From Vibrio sp. 10N.286.49.B1 (GTDB taxonomy: Bacteria; Pseudomonadota; Gammaproteobacteria; Enterobacterales; Vibrionaceae), in contig NZ_MCUW01000004.1 in the NCBI RefSeq assembly GCF_002873335.1, forward strand, positions 93,179 to 157,178: a stretch of 64,000 nucleotides of DNA. Direction: 5' to 3'. The notes beneath the pieces were generated by a model. The model saw only the letters and a list, made by a program, of their open reading frames with translations, was not told the origin of the DNA and searched no databases. Made by a program: the position numbers and the translations under genes. Of the stretch, positions 26,270 through 35,754 are shown piece after piece (position 1 is the first letter of the stretch; each line of letters opens with the position of its first letter).

Positions 26270-27277
26270 TTACGATTTTGGTTCTGATTTTGCGTCAAAT
26301 TTTTGCGACCAAGTCTTCAACACGTCGGCACGATCGGTGCCCATTTTACCAAAGTCCATGTCAGCCATCACTTCTTGGACATTTGGGAAATTACTTGCTG
26401 TCGCTTTCACGTCTTTGTGGCCAACGACTGGGTACATCTCGATATACAATTCATTGGCAGCCTTTGAGACAGACCAATCAACCACGCGTTTTGCAGCGTC
26501 CGATTCTTTCACAAGACCCACCGCTTCTGATTCCCAACCGATACCAGCAGGCACAATCACATCTAATGGTGCACCTTGTGTTTTCAGCTTCGCACCTCGA
26601 CTAGCCATGGAGATACCAATAGCGACTTCGCCCATTCCGGCCTGCACACAAGGTTTAGAGCCTGAATGCGTGTAGTGGGCAATATTATTGTCTAGCTTTT
26701 GCATGTAGTTCCACGCTTGGTCGTCGCCCATGTTTTGCAACCATGCAGACACTTGCATGTAACCCGTTCCCGATGAAGCCGGGTTTGGCATGGCGATATG
26801 GCCTTTGTACACAGGCTTGGTCAAATCTTCCCACGATTGTGGTTTCGGTAGGTTCAGTTGTTTCGCGACCACTTCATTAAAGCAGACTGCATTAAAGAAC
26901 GCATCATTACCAAACCAAGCTTGACTTGACTGAGGGTCATTCAAGCTCGCGTTTAAATCTTCCAACCCTTTTGGCGTATAGGGCTGAAGAATACCCTCTT
27001 CTTTAAGTAGCGCCATTGATGAGCCCGCAAGCCCCCATACCACTTCAGCGCGAACATTGTTTTTCTCAGCGAGTAATTTTGCCGTCATGATACCCGTAGA
27101 ATCTCGAACCCAGTTGATCGTGATATCTGGGTTTTCTTTCTCAAATGCGTTCTTGTATTTAGCAAGGATGTCCGTTTCAAAAGCGGTATACACCGTCACT
27201 TCCGTTGCGGCAAAAGCATTGGTTGCTAACAAAGAAACCAATGTCGCTAGTGTCCCTTTCATAAAACGGTTTTTCAT
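26270..27277 (-). CDS. phnS: 2-aminoethylphosphonate ABC transporter, periplasmic binding protein
   Basis: 335 residues with a signal peptide (KNRFMKGTLATLVSLLATNA, cleavage near AFA). The mature protein is a class-II periplasmic binding protein (TEVTVYTAFETDILAKYKNA; PNPASSGTGYM near 165) related to FbpA-type iron-binding proteins, matching the PhnS2 type (TIGR03261). The ATG at 27277 is preferred because GGAG is 6 bases ahead; the ATG at 27283 is too close to it. It is the first gene of the minus-strand transport operon, divergent from phnW. Confidence 0.87.
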   Translation of the reverse strand: MKNRFMKGTLATLVSLLATNAFAATEVTVYTAFETDILAKYKNAFEKENPDITINWVRDSTGIMTAKLLAEKNNVRAEVVWGLAGSSMALLKEEGILQPYTPKGLEDLNASLNDPQSSQAWFGNDAFFNAVCFNEVVAKQLNLPKPQSWEDLTKPVYKGHIAMPNPASSGTGYMQVSAWLQNMGDDQAWNYMQKLDNNIAHYTHSGSKPCVQAGMGEVAIGISMASRGAKLKTQGAPLDVIVPAGIGWESEAVGLVKESDAAKRVVDWSVSKAANELYIEMYPVVGHKDVKATASNFPNVQEVMADMDFGKMGTDRADVLKTWSQKFDAKSEPKS

Positions 27278-27367
27278 GTCCATCTCCAGTTTGGTTTATC
27301 AGCACACCGGCCACCTTGATATTCACAATAATGATGAGTGCCTAAATACTTAGTAAGATTAATTTCT

Positions 27368-27379
27368 TGGTATGTACCA
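27368..27379. promoter_or_regulatory. Candidate PhnR operator in the phnS-phnW divergent promoter
   Basis: TGGTATGTACCA: perfect TGGTA/TACCA arms around two bases, about 90 bases upstream of phnS. It matches the HutC-type operators used by relatives such as NagR and DasR. Confidence 0.5.
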
Positions 27380-27564
27380 GTTTGTGTATACAAGGTAATT
27401 CTCATTTGTGACGATTAAATGAACGAAAAATGGCAATTTGAATACGATTAGCAAAAACAGAAAATGGACCTATTTGCGACGAAATGAACTGTGAAACTTT
27501 TATTAAATCTAATTTTCACGCTTTACGTGCACGGATTACGATTGGTAGAGTGATGAAAACTTCC

Positions 27565-27576
27565 TGGTATAGTCCA
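27565..27576. promoter_or_regulatory. Candidate PhnR operator just upstream of phnW
   Basis: TGGTATAGTCCA shares TGGTAT and CCA with the other two sites and lies 14 bases before the phnW ATG, where a bound repressor would block the transcript start. Confidence 0.45.
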
Positions 27577-27590
27577 ATAAAGGCCCTATA

Positions 27591-28694
27591 ATGAAAAACG
27601 AATACTTGTTGTTAACACCTGGACCACTTTCTACCTCAGAGACCGTTCGTCAAGCCATGCTGAAAGACTGGTGTACATGGGATGATGATTACAATAAAGA
27701 CATCGTAGAAGTCATTCGAACCACACTAACCGCGCTCGCCACAAGCAGTGCAGGCTATACCAGCGTACTTATGCAAGGCAGCGGCACCGCATCCGTCGAG
27801 GCGACAATAGGCAGTGCATTAGGAAAAAATGCTAAATTACTCGTTGTCGACAACGGCGCTTATGGCGCTCGCATGGCACAGATAGCGGAATATTTATCAA
27901 TTCCTGTCAGTGTCATTGCACCGGGAGAAGTCCACCAGCCAAGCATTGAAACCATTCAGCAAGCGCTTGTTGACGACTCTTCGATTACTCACGTCGCGAT
28001 CGTACACTGCGAAACCACCACGGGCATGCTTAACCCCATTGACGCCGTCGTCAGGTTAGCGAAACAACATGACAAGATCGTCATTCTAGATGCCATGTCG
28101 AGCTTTGGTGGCATTCCAATGGATATTGCGCAGCTGGGTGTCGATTTCATGATCAGTTCGGCAAACAAATGTATCCAAGGCGTCCCAGGGTTTGGTTTTG
28201 TTATCGCTAAACAAAGCGAGCTGGAAAAATGCCAAGGGCAAGCGCGTTCTCTTACGCTAGATCTTTATGACCAATGGCAGTGTATGGAGAATAACCACGG
28301 CAAATGGCGCTTTACCTCTCCGACTCATACGGTACGTGCGTTCTACCAAGCCCTGCAGGAGTTGCACGACGAAGGTGGTATCGCCGCTCGCCATCAACGT
28401 TATCAAACGAACCAGAAAACACTCGTTGAAGGAATGCGCTCATTAGGGTTTAGAACGTTACTTAACGACGACCTTCACTCACCTATCATTACGTCGTTCT
28501 ACTCACCAGAACACAGCGACTATCAGTTCAAAGAATTCTACAACCGCCTTAAAGCACAAGGTTTTGTGATTTATCCGGGCAAGGTGTCCAATGCAAACTG
28601 CTTCCGAATCGGCAACATTGGCGATGTATACCCAGACGATATCAAACGACTGATTACGGCTGTGAAAACCGCCATCTACTGGGAGCAGGTGTAA
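27591..28694 (+). CDS. phnW: 2-aminoethylphosphonate:pyruvate transaminase
   Basis: 367 residues. It opens with [16 protein letters not shown] and carries the class-V aminotransferase PLP motifs: [11 protein letters not shown] (about 61-71), HCETTTGM (about 139), LDAMSSFGG (Asp168) and the Schiff-base Lys193 in [12 protein letters not shown]. It converts AEP and pyruvate to phosphonoacetaldehyde and alanine. Length equals the family norm. AAAGG precedes the ATG, and a candidate PhnR site overlaps the leader. Its stop shares one base with the pbfA start (TAATG). Confidence 0.95.
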   Translation: MKNEYLLLTPGPLSTSETVRQAMLKDWCTWDDDYNKDIVEVIRTTLTALATSSAGYTSVLMQGSGTASVEATIGSALGKNAKLLVVDNGAYGARMAQIAEYLSIPVSVIAPGEVHQPSIETIQQALVDDSSITHVAIVHCETTTGMLNPIDAVVRLAKQHDKIVILDAMSSFGGIPMDIAQLGVDFMISSANKCIQGVPGFGFVIAKQSELEKCQGQARSLTLDLYDQWQCMENNHGKWRFTSPTHTVRAFYQALQELHDEGGIAARHQRYQTNQKTLVEGMRSLGFRTLLNDDLHSPIITSFYSPEHSDYQFKEFYNRLKAQGFVIYPGKVSNANCFRIGNIGDVYPDDIKRLITAVKTAIYWEQV

Positions 28695-30067
28695 TGAGCG
28701 TTCTATCCTCTCATTTACGCAGCGAAGGCGACGTGAATAACACGCCAGCACGCCACGAATGGAATAATCAGATTCAAGATGACGCGACACAAGCCTTGCT
28801 CAAGCGTGATGCGGATGTGTTTTTGCATCAATCTATGTCCACGCCTTGCTTAGATTCACTGGAAGCAGCGGAAGGCATTTACCTCCAAGACACGCGTGGT
28901 AAACGTTACATGGATTTTCATGGTAACAACGTGCACCAGCTTGGTTATGGTCACCCCCATGTTATTAAACGCGTCACAGAACAAATGCAAGCTTTGCCCT
29001 TTTCTCCACGTCGCTTTACCAATGATACGGCGGTGAGATGCGCGGAAAAACTCACCGAGATTTGTGGAGGCGACCTAGATCGCGTGTTATTTGCCCCTGG
29101 CGGCACGTCAGTCGTGGGAATGGCGCTCAAACTGGCTCGATATATCACTGGCAGCCATAAAGTTGTGTCGCTGTGGGATTCATTCCATGGTGCGTCACTC
29201 GATGCCATATCCGTTGGTGGCGAAGCGTGTTTTCGTGAAGGCATGGGACCATTAATGGCTGGGGTTGAACGTATTCCACCCGCGGTGTCATACCGAGGTG
29301 CACTGCCCTCTCAAGACGGAAGCGATGTGCATTACGCCGACTACCTCGAATATGTCATCGAAAAGGAAGGCGGCATTGGTGCCTTTATCGCTGAAGGCGT
29401 TCGTAATACCGACGTTCAGGTGCCAAGTAAGGCTTATTGGCAACGTATCCGTGAAATCTGCGACAAACATAATGTCATGCTCATCATCGATGATATTCCA
29501 AATGGCATGGGACGAAGTGGAGAATGGTTCACGTATCAGGCCTTCGATATCGAACCGGATATTTTGTGTATCGGCAAAGGGTTGGGTGGCGGACTCGTCC
29601 CCATCGCCGCCATGGTGACCAAAGAGCAATACAACACGGCTGCTGATATTTCATTAGGTCACTACACACATGAAAAAAGCCCGATTGGCTGCGCCGCGGC
29701 GCTCGCTACGATGGAAGCCATCGAACAAGAGCAATTACTAGAGAAAACACGCGCAGACAGTGAGTTTGTTCAAGCCCGCTTAGCGCAAATGAAAGCAACC
29801 TATTCGGTGATCGGTGATGTACGAGGAATAGGCTTGTTGTGGGGCGTTGAGTTAGTCACTAACCATGTGACCAAACAGCGTGCCTACGACGAGGCAGAAT
29901 CTGTGTTGTATCAATGCCTCAATCAAGGGCTGAGCTTTAAAGTCTCGCAAGGTAACGTTATACAGTTGAGCCCACCGCTCATCATCACTCGTGAAGAATT
30001 AACAAAAGCACTCGATATTTTCGAACACGCCATCGCAACCGTATGCAAGGATTTCAATTATGTCTAA
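28694..30067 (+). CDS. pbfA: (R)-1-hydroxy-2-aminoethylphosphonate ammonia-lyase
   Basis: 457 residues, a class-III (AGAT-type) PLP enzyme by fold: [17 protein letters not shown] (about 134-150), [10 protein letters not shown] (about 162), [16 protein letters not shown] (Asp266) and Lys295 in CIGKGLGGG. Being encoded between phnW and phnX is the context in which PbfA was described in a marine Vibrio: an ammonia lyase that turns R-1-hydroxy-AEP into phosphonoacetaldehyde, widening the PhnWX route. The usual DEVQ motif of transaminases is replaced by DDIPN. It overlaps phnW by one base and phnX by eight. Confidence 0.88.
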   Translation: MSVLSSHLRSEGDVNNTPARHEWNNQIQDDATQALLKRDADVFLHQSMSTPCLDSLEAAEGIYLQDTRGKRYMDFHGNNVHQLGYGHPHVIKRVTEQMQALPFSPRRFTNDTAVRCAEKLTEICGGDLDRVLFAPGGTSVVGMALKLARYITGSHKVVSLWDSFHGASLDAISVGGEACFREGMGPLMAGVERIPPAVSYRGALPSQDGSDVHYADYLEYVIEKEGGIGAFIAEGVRNTDVQVPSKAYWQRIREICDKHNVMLIIDDIPNGMGRSGEWFTYQAFDIEPDILCIGKGLGGGLVPIAAMVTKEQYNTAADISLGHYTHEKSPIGCAAALATMEAIEQEQLLEKTRADSEFVQARLAQMKATYSVIGDVRGIGLLWGVELVTNHVTKQRAYDEAESVLYQCLNQGLSFKVSQGNVIQLSPPLIITREELTKALDIFEHAIATVCKDFNYV

Positions 30068-30908
30068 TCACCCTTTAGCAACACCAAACACCGCCACGCC
30101 ATCACCGATTCAAGCCATTGTTTTTGACTGGGCGGGCACCATTGTCGATTTCGGTTCGTTTGCGCCAACCAGTATCTTTGTGGAAGCGTTCAGACAAGGC
30201 TTTGATTTTGATATTACGCTTGCTGAAGCTCGTGAGCCGATGGGCATTGGCAAATGGGACCACATTAAAGCTGTCGGTCTTTTGCCTGATGTCGATGCAC
30301 GCTGGAACAAGCAATTCGGGCGCTCAATGACGAACAACGATATCGACGCAATCTATGCAGCGTTTATGCCACTGCAAAAAGCTAAGGTCGCAGACCATGC
30401 CGAGCCAATCCTTAATGCGATTGACATCGTCAACGGACTCAAGGAAAAAGGCATCAAGATCGGCTCTTGTTCTGGTTACCCGAGAGAAGTCATGGATGTG
30501 CTTGTCCCCGCAGCCAAAGACTACGGGTATGAACCTGACTATGTGGTGGCGACAGATGATCTCCCTCAAGGTGGTCGCCCAGCACCGTTTATGGCGCTCA
30601 AAAACATGATCGAGCTTGAGGTCAGTGCCGTCGGTGCTTGTATCAAGGTCGACGATGCCGCTCCAGGTATCGAAGAGGGGCATAATGCGGGTATGTGGAC
30701 GGTTGGTTTGTTGCTATCAGGCAATGAAGCGGGCTTGACGTTCGAGGAATATCAAGCCGCGGATAACGCCACATTAGACGCCGCTCGCGACCGCGCTCGC
30801 ACGAAACTTGGCCAAGCCTCACCACACTACTTAATCGACACCATTGCCGATCTACCTAACGTAGTCGCAGACATTGAAAAGCGTCTTACTGCAGGTGAAA
30901 GACCGTAA
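30060..30908 (+). CDS. phnX: Phosphonoacetaldehyde hydrolase (phosphonatase)
   Basis: 282 residues. The HAD nucleophile is Asp23 in [16 protein letters not shown]; the Schiff-base lysine that defines phosphonatases is Lys65 in [22 protein letters not shown] (loop with Ser/Thr) and [11 protein letters not shown] (acidic loop) complete the site. It hydrolyses phosphonoacetaldehyde to acetaldehyde and phosphate, the product step for both PhnW and PbfA. AAGGA lies ahead of the ATG inside the pbfA end, so translation is probably coupled. Confidence 0.95.
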   Translation: MSNHPLATPNTATPSPIQAIVFDWAGTIVDFGSFAPTSIFVEAFRQGFDFDITLAEAREPMGIGKWDHIKAVGLLPDVDARWNKQFGRSMTNNDIDAIYAAFMPLQKAKVADHAEPILNAIDIVNGLKEKGIKIGSCSGYPREVMDVLVPAAKDYGYEPDYVVATDDLPQGGRPAPFMALKNMIELEVSAVGACIKVDDAAPGIEEGHNAGMWTVGLLLSGNEAGLTFEEYQAADNATLDAARDRARTKLGQASPHYLIDTIADLPNVVADIEKRLTAGERP

Positions 30909-31492
30909 TTAATGATCACGCTGTATCAACATAGTGATTAATAGGGGCAATCCTATAGGCGCTTTAGGGATAAAGGTCTATAAAACTATCCGTTCCTGAT
31001 GATTTAGGATTTTGAGAGTATCGGTAGCCAATACGATCAGTAACCGAATATATTGGCGTCACCTATTTACTAAAAGCTAGCAAGCTTACCCTTGCTAGCT
31101 TTTTTGTTTAATTAACGCTTTAATTCCAATATTTATCTCCACATCACCAACTGTTCTTCAAAAGTTAAATTACATACTAACAAATAAAGTCTGTATTGGA
31201 GCATAAAGACATCGTTCGATTTAATTCCAAAATACGTCTCAGCATTAAATTGATTTATAAATACCCGAAGATACAACCCTGCCATAACAAAAACAAATAC
31301 ATCAAAATCAAAACAAAAACCGAATGAATGATAAGTCATATATATAAGTAGTATTTGGTGATTAACTCGATATAACATGAAAAATAATTTCAACATATAT
31401 TTATAAAACTAATGGGTATCTATACAATACCTTGGCTCGCTATCACCAACAGCACGAGCACATAACATCAATAATAATTCTAAGGATAGATA
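30909..31492. other. Intergenic region after phnX
   Basis: About 580 bases. The first 160 carry moderately GC sequence ending in a strong terminator at 31072-31107, so a long phnX 3' untranslated region or a small RNA is possible. From 31108 to about 31490 the sequence is AT-rich and precedes the next lipoprotein gene; an 87-codon minus-strand frame there has no ribosome binding site or recognisable domain and I do not call it. Confidence 0.4.
31072..31107 (+). terminator. Rho-independent terminator of the phnW-pbfA-phnX operon
   Basis: AAAAGCTAGCAAG (31072-31084) pairs with CTTGCTAGCTTTT (31091-31103), followed by more T. It lies 160 bases after phnX. Confidence 0.85.
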
Positions 31493-32773
31493 ATGCAACA
31501 ACGTATCAAGACGCTGGCCTGCCTTGCATTGGCAACCAGTCTATTCGGCTGTGCGTCCACTTCGTCAGATGAACCACAACACACTGCAACAACCAACATT
31601 CAGCTGGAGCTGTTTGATAAGCTCAAAGCACAACTAAACACAGCCTCCGCTCAATACAAAGATGAGGAACTGGAGTGGTTTGCGGCCAGAGCTTATGCCT
31701 CAATGGGTAAATCGTTAAATACCGCTCAGGAAGCATATTCAGAATTTGAACATGACCCAAAGCAAATCAATGATTCCGATCTTTTTTCTAGCCAAACGTA
31801 CGGGCAAGAAATGACAGAATCATTAGACGCTTTTGAAACGGCGCACCGTAATGCATTAGAAACAAAACAACGTGTATTATCAGTGATGGCCATTTCATTT
31901 GAGAACCGACAATATTTGAAAACAGCCAAAGCCGATACACTTTTCCCATCCGAGTTCAAACGCGTCGAGCAGCAACTCAAAAAAACCGTCGATTACGTGG
32001 CTAATAACGTAGAAATAGATAATGAAAGGTTAGTTTCTCTAGAAAAAAATCAGCATCAACTCGAAGCTAAATCTGTCACCAAACGTTATTTGGGCGAGTC
32101 TCTTCAGCAATTCAGCAATCAAAAAAAACAACGTTATTTTATTGATGCGCCTTTAGTCATGGCTCGCTCTGAAGCAGCTCTGAATAAAGCCGAAGCCTTT
32201 ATTCAATCTTCTCCGCGTAATCACGAAGAAATACAAATTCGTTCTGATGCCGTTACATTTGCTCTGCAACGTGCTGACAAAATTGCTCAACAGGTAAGAG
32301 ACCTGAAAGCATTGCCAGAAAAGCAGTACGAACGCTATATTTTGAATCTAGAAGATGTACTACGAAATATTGCCGTTGCCTCATCAGCTGGAGATTATAG
32401 AAACCAAACGCTCATCGATCATGCCAAACAAATAGAACATTCAATGATGAGCAACCAGCAAAGCGATCAAGAGAAGTGGCAAGCGCTCACCGTTGAGCTC
32501 AGTCAAGTAAAACAAGACTGGCAGCAAGACATTGAAACGTTTACTGCCCAATCCAACGCCTTATCTGCAGAGAAACAGACACTAGAAAACCAAATCATTG
32601 AACTACAAACACAGCGCTCTGCTACGATGAGTAACAATGATGTATTAGAAAAGCCACAAACTGAATCGGTCGTTGTGCCAGGAGATCCCGCTGATATCTC
32701 CCCTCAAGATACAGAGGTTACTGAGCCTATTGCGCCCAAGGCGATGAATAACGAGGCTCAAGCCAATACATAA
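31493..32773 (+). CDS. Coiled-coil lipoprotein of unknown function
   Basis: 426 residues. A lipobox (LFGC, Cys near 20) marks a lipid-anchored protein. The remainder is almost wholly helical and rich in Gln, Glu, Lys and Ala, with long coiled-coil stretches (about 95-230 and 330-385) and a Pro/Glu-rich disordered tail. It is reminiscent of DUF4398-type envelope lipoproteins, but I cannot assign a family with confidence. AAGGATAG precedes the ATG. It is monocistronic and ends in a shared terminator. Confidence 0.75.
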   Translation: MQQRIKTLACLALATSLFGCASTSSDEPQHTATTNIQLELFDKLKAQLNTASAQYKDEELEWFAARAYASMGKSLNTAQEAYSEFEHDPKQINDSDLFSSQTYGQEMTESLDAFETAHRNALETKQRVLSVMAISFENRQYLKTAKADTLFPSEFKRVEQQLKKTVDYVANNVEIDNERLVSLEKNQHQLEAKSVTKRYLGESLQQFSNQKKQRYFIDAPLVMARSEAALNKAEAFIQSSPRNHEEIQIRSDAVTFALQRADKIAQQVRDLKALPEKQYERYILNLEDVLRNIAVASSAGDYRNQTLIDHAKQIEHSMMSNQQSDQEKWQALTVELSQVKQDWQQDIETFTAQSNALSAEKQTLENQIIELQTQRSATMSNNDVLEKPQTESVVVPGDPADISPQDTEVTEPIAPKAMNNEAQANT

Positions 32774-32792
32774 TCACAAACAGTAATAATAC

Positions 32793-32822
32793 AATAGCCA
32801 GAAGCTACGCTCTGGCTATTTA
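32793..32822. terminator. Terminator between the lipoprotein and DUF2061 genes
   Basis: AATAGCCAGA (32793-32802) pairs with TCTGGCTATT (32811-32820), in a position to serve the plus-strand lipoprotein gene. Confidence 0.6.
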
Positions 32823-32905
32823 ATCTCATTGTACGCACGACAAGCAAACACCCACGGCCTGAAACCTACAAACGACTCTAAGATTGAGCATGGCGACCTA
32901 ATCAA

Positions 32906-33301
32906 TCATACCGCTACACAATGTGATGCAATGGCTTGATTCTCAGTACGTCGATTCCAAGATTTTTCGTGGAAAAAGTAAGCAAGCGTATTAATGGCAG
33001 GCTCTAACAAGGCAACGGCTCCCCCCGCTAACATATCCCCAGTTAATGCATAGACGACAAGGAAATCAACACTGTAATGGACTGCGGCAAACGACGCCGT
33101 TTTGACTCGGGCATTTTTGCTTAACTGTTGTAAGAACCGATATTTACCCCATGCTTTTTCATGGAAGTAAAACGCGACGGTATTTACAGCGGGTTCTAGC
33201 ATTGCAATCATGCTACTTAGAATGAATTCACCCGTAAAAATATACGCAACGCTAAACGCTATTGTGAAGTGTATCGATGCAAATCGTAGTGTTTTTGTCA
33301 T
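32906..33301 (-). CDS. DUF2061 membrane protein, two tandem domains
   Basis: 131 residues. Two DUF2061 copies lie in tandem: the first ends EPAVNTVAFYFHEKAW (about 37-52), the second EPAINTLAYFFHEKSW (about 102-117). Each copy has one or two membrane helices and the conserved N-T-x-x-Y/F-x-F-H-E-x-x-W motif. The function of the family is unknown. It stands alone. Confidence 0.85.
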   Translation of the reverse strand: MTKTLRFASIHFTIAFSVAYIFTGEFILSSMIAMLEPAVNTVAFYFHEKAWGKYRFLQQLSKNARVKTASFAAVHYSVDFLVVYALTGDMLAGGAVALLEPAINTLAYFFHEKSWNRRTENQAIASHCVAV

Positions 33302-33462
33302 GGGTGAATGCCTGTTAGTTGGAATACAACAACTATATCCAAAACAGATAATAATTAAAAATCAATTGATTTTATTGGTTTGATAGGCAAAAACTATTAA
33401 AAAATTACTGATCTTTCCTATGACCCATCGAATCCAATGGACTAATAACGACCTCATAATGA

Positions 33463-33493
33463 AAAACACGCCAAGTAAACTTAGGCGTGTTTT
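33463..33493 (-). terminator. Terminator of the TRAP-SDR-RbsD/FucU operon
   Basis: AAAACACGCC (33463-33472) pairs with GGCGTGTTTT (33484-33493), about 45 bases after the last gene of the minus-strand operon; A and T runs flank the stem. Confidence 0.7.
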
Positions 33494-33537
33494 GATTAGG
33501 TGTGCTTAATTAACTCATGACACAGTGGACGCTCAAA

Positions 33538-33954
33538 CTAAAATACAGCCCCAACGGTCAGTAAAATGTTCGCAAATCGTCTCTGCTCACCGGTTGCAAT
33601 CACCAACAATGTATCGTCCGATTTTACTGCAGAGTAGAAATCTGAACGTTCTAAAAAAGACATTGGTGTGTCGGCAGGCAGATAGGATTGATATTGTTCC
33701 ACAATCGTATTATCGAAGTCAGACGGCCATGCCATCATTTCTGCACTTTCGATGTTCAACATGTCAACGACACCCGCTAAAACATCAGTACTTGGAAGCA
33801 TTCCTGGCGCGAAGTTTAAATAGACAACATTCGCCTTTGGTGATGCATTGGTCACAAATGAATAGTTTGAATCTGCGATCAACACTTTAGTTTTGTGGCC
33901 GCACTTGGCTAAATGACACAAAAGCTCAGGGTGAATAATTTTTGTTTTAAGCAT
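33538..33954 (-). CDS. RbsD/FucU-family sugar mutarotase
   Basis: 138 residues from the ATG at 33954 (GGAG seven bases ahead); the frame continues upstream but without a start signal. It begins KTKIIHPELLCHLAKCGHKT and carries His20 and Asp28 (GHKTKVLIADSNYS), the positions that act in RbsD/FucU proteins, which speed anomer interconversion of ribose or fucose. Last gene of a TRAP-SDR operon, so it likely prepares the correct anomer of an imported sugar for the dehydrogenase (inference). Ribose versus fucose specificity cannot be told. Confidence 0.85.
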   Translation of the reverse strand: MLKTKIIHPELLCHLAKCGHKTKVLIADSNYSFVTNASPKANVVYLNFAPGMLPSTDVLAGVVDMLNIESAEMMAWPSDFDNTIVEQYQSYLPADTPMSFLERSDFYSAVKSDDTLLVIATGEQRRFANILLTVGAVF

Positions 33955-34000
33955 AGCTACTCCTAAAAGTGGTACTGACGAATCAGTACCACTAACAACG

Positions 34001-34765
34001 TTACATGCGGTAAACGCCGCCATTTACGTCAATCGTAGCGCCCGAGATAAAGCCATCATACTCAGAAGCCAAGAACGTAATCGTACGAGCAACATCTTCT
34101 GAAGTTCCAGCTCGGCCCAGTGGGATGCCTTTGACGGTATCATCAGCCGATGCCTTCGTTGTATGTTGGTTGTGGAAACGAGTGCCAAGGATCAAACCTG
34201 GCGCTACCGCATTCACTCGGATGCCAAATTCACCAAGCTCTGCCGCTAAAGAGCGAGTCCATGTCAGCACTGCCCCCTTTGTCATAGAATAAGTTAATGA
34301 ACCAGAGTGTCCGCCCGAACGACCTGCAAGTGAAGCAAGGTTAACGATACTCGCGCCTTCTTCCGCACTCTTCAGGTGAGGCAATGCTGCTTGAGTCACG
34401 TTAAGCATTGTCGTCATGTTGACGTCAATGACCGTTTGCCAATAATCTTGCTCGATTTCGCCTAGCCATTTTCTTGCAATGATTCCACCAACGTTATTAA
34501 CTAGGATGTCAATTCCACCCAAGAACTCAACAGCTTGGTTAATACACTGTTCCGTTTCCGTGCGATCCGTTAAGTTTGCAAAACCGAATGCGGCACGTTG
34601 GCCTAAAGATTCCGCCAGCGCAACCAGTTTTTCTGGTCCTTCCGTGCCACTAAAGTAATGAATGAATACGTCACAACCCGATTCAATAAGTGTTTTTGCT
34701 GTGTAATATCCAATACCTTGCTCAGCACCTGTGATAAACACTTTTTTGTTTGTTAATTTTCCCAT
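34001..34765 (-). CDS. Short-chain dehydrogenase/reductase
   Basis: 254 residues, classical SDR. The cofactor motif is GAEQGIGY (about 13-20); NNVGG (about 91) and the catalytic Ser (NLASLAG) with YSMTK (Tyr-x-x-x-Lys, about 158-162) are intact, and IRVNAVAPG follows. The operon (TRAP importer and RbsD/FucU) and the GntR-type regulation suggest a sugar or sugar-acid dehydrogenase such as gluconate 5-dehydrogenase or an aldose 1-dehydrogenase, but the substrate is inference. It sits 11 bases after dctP and 46 bases before the mutarotase gene. Confidence 0.85.
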   Translation of the reverse strand: MGKLTNKKVFITGAEQGIGYYTAKTLIESGCDVFIHYFSGTEGPEKLVALAESLGQRAAFGFANLTDRTETEQCINQAVEFLGGIDILVNNVGGIIARKWLGEIEQDYWQTVIDVNMTTMLNVTQAALPHLKSAEEGASIVNLASLAGRSGGHSGSLTYSMTKGAVLTWTRSLAAELGEFGIRVNAVAPGLILGTRFHNQHTTKASADDTVKGIPLGRAGTSEDVARTITFLASEYDGFISGATIDVNGGVYRM

Positions 34766-34776
34766 TTCTTAAATCC

Positions 34777-35739
34777 TTAGTAATTTTGTAGATCGTTAAG
34801 CAGCGACGCTAGCTTTGGGTTGTCTTTGATAAATTTTTCGTACACAGGTTGAACTTGTTCTTTAAATGAGTTGACGTCAGCAGGAACGATTTCGCCACCA
34901 TTTTTCTCAATTTCGACGGTTGCTTGATCGACGTAGGCATCCCAGTATTTATCATGAACATCCAGAACCTCTGTTGAGATTTCAAGGATCGTCGCACGAT
35001 CTTCTTCAGACAATCGCCCCCAAACTTCAGTCGATACCGCTAAGATATCTGGGATCATCGTGTGGTGGTCAAGAGCAAAGTACTTAGCAACCTCATAGTG
35101 GCGGTTAGCAAAATACGTCGGGATATTATTTTCTGCGCCGTCAACAACACCTTGTTGTAGAGCTGAATACACCTCAGTAGAAGAAATCGGAACAGCACTC
35201 GCTCCCAAGCTACTCATCGTATCGATATCAATTGGAGAGTTTTGAACTCGAACCTTTAAGCTTTTCAAGTCACTCGCTTTTTCAATCTTATGGTTAGAAT
35301 AAAAGCCACGTGAACCACTCGATAAATACGCGAGTCCGATAAAGCCATCTTTCTCTGATGACTCAAGAATACCTTGACCTACTGGCCCACGAAGTACTCG
35401 CTTCGAGTCATCTTCATCTTTGTATAAATAAGGCAATGAAAGTACTGAGTACTGTTCAGAGAAAGAAGCGGTAAGCCCTCCGCCCACTTTCGTAAAGGCT
35501 AGCGTGCCATTTTGAAGCATTTGTAGCGTTGACTCTTCACGGCCTAAAGTTGCATTAGGGTAAACTTTTACGCGCAATTTCGTTCTATCAGTGACTTCTT
35601 CAGCAAACCAGCTCAACGACTGATGTACCGGATGGTCTAGAGGCATGGCGTGTGCGAGTTTCATGTTACGCGCCGAGGCGTTAAACGCTAATGTTGAAGA
35701 AATTAAAGTAACGGCTACTGCTAAAATTGTCTTTTTCAT
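34777..35739 (-). CDS. dctP: TRAP transporter periplasmic binding protein (DctP family)
   Basis: 320 residues with a signal peptide (about 23 residues, cleaved after NASA). The DctP fold is clear: KLAHAMPLDHPVHQSLSWFA, then LRVKVYPNATLGRE, a VQNSPIDIDTMSSLGASAVP stretch carrying the arginine expected to bind the substrate carboxylate, and QQGVVDGAENN (about 205). These residues favour an organic or sugar acid ligand. It is the third gene of the operon, 15 bases after dctM. Confidence 0.9.
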   Translation of the reverse strand: MKKTILAVAVTLISSTLAFNASARNMKLAHAMPLDHPVHQSLSWFAEEVTDRTKLRVKVYPNATLGREESTLQMLQNGTLAFTKVGGGLTASFSEQYSVLSLPYLYKDEDDSKRVLRGPVGQGILESSEKDGFIGLAYLSSGSRGFYSNHKIEKASDLKSLKVRVQNSPIDIDTMSSLGASAVPISSTEVYSALQQGVVDGAENNIPTYFANRHYEVAKYFALDHHTMIPDILAVSTEVWGRLSEEDRATILEISTEVLDVHDKYWDAYVDQATVEIEKNGGEIVPADVNSFKEQVQPVYEKFIKDNPKLASLLNDLQNY

Positions 35740-35754
35740 AATTAATATCCCAGT

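Noticed and set aside
31133..31396. 87-codon minus-strand ORF after the phn operon terminator
   Set aside because: Very AT-rich, dominated by Phe, Tyr, Leu and Ile as expected from composition, with no recognisable domain or start signal.
33955..34023. 23-residue N-terminal extension of the RbsD/FucU protein
   Set aside because: The family begins at MLKTKIIHPELL, and GGAG lies directly ahead of that ATG.
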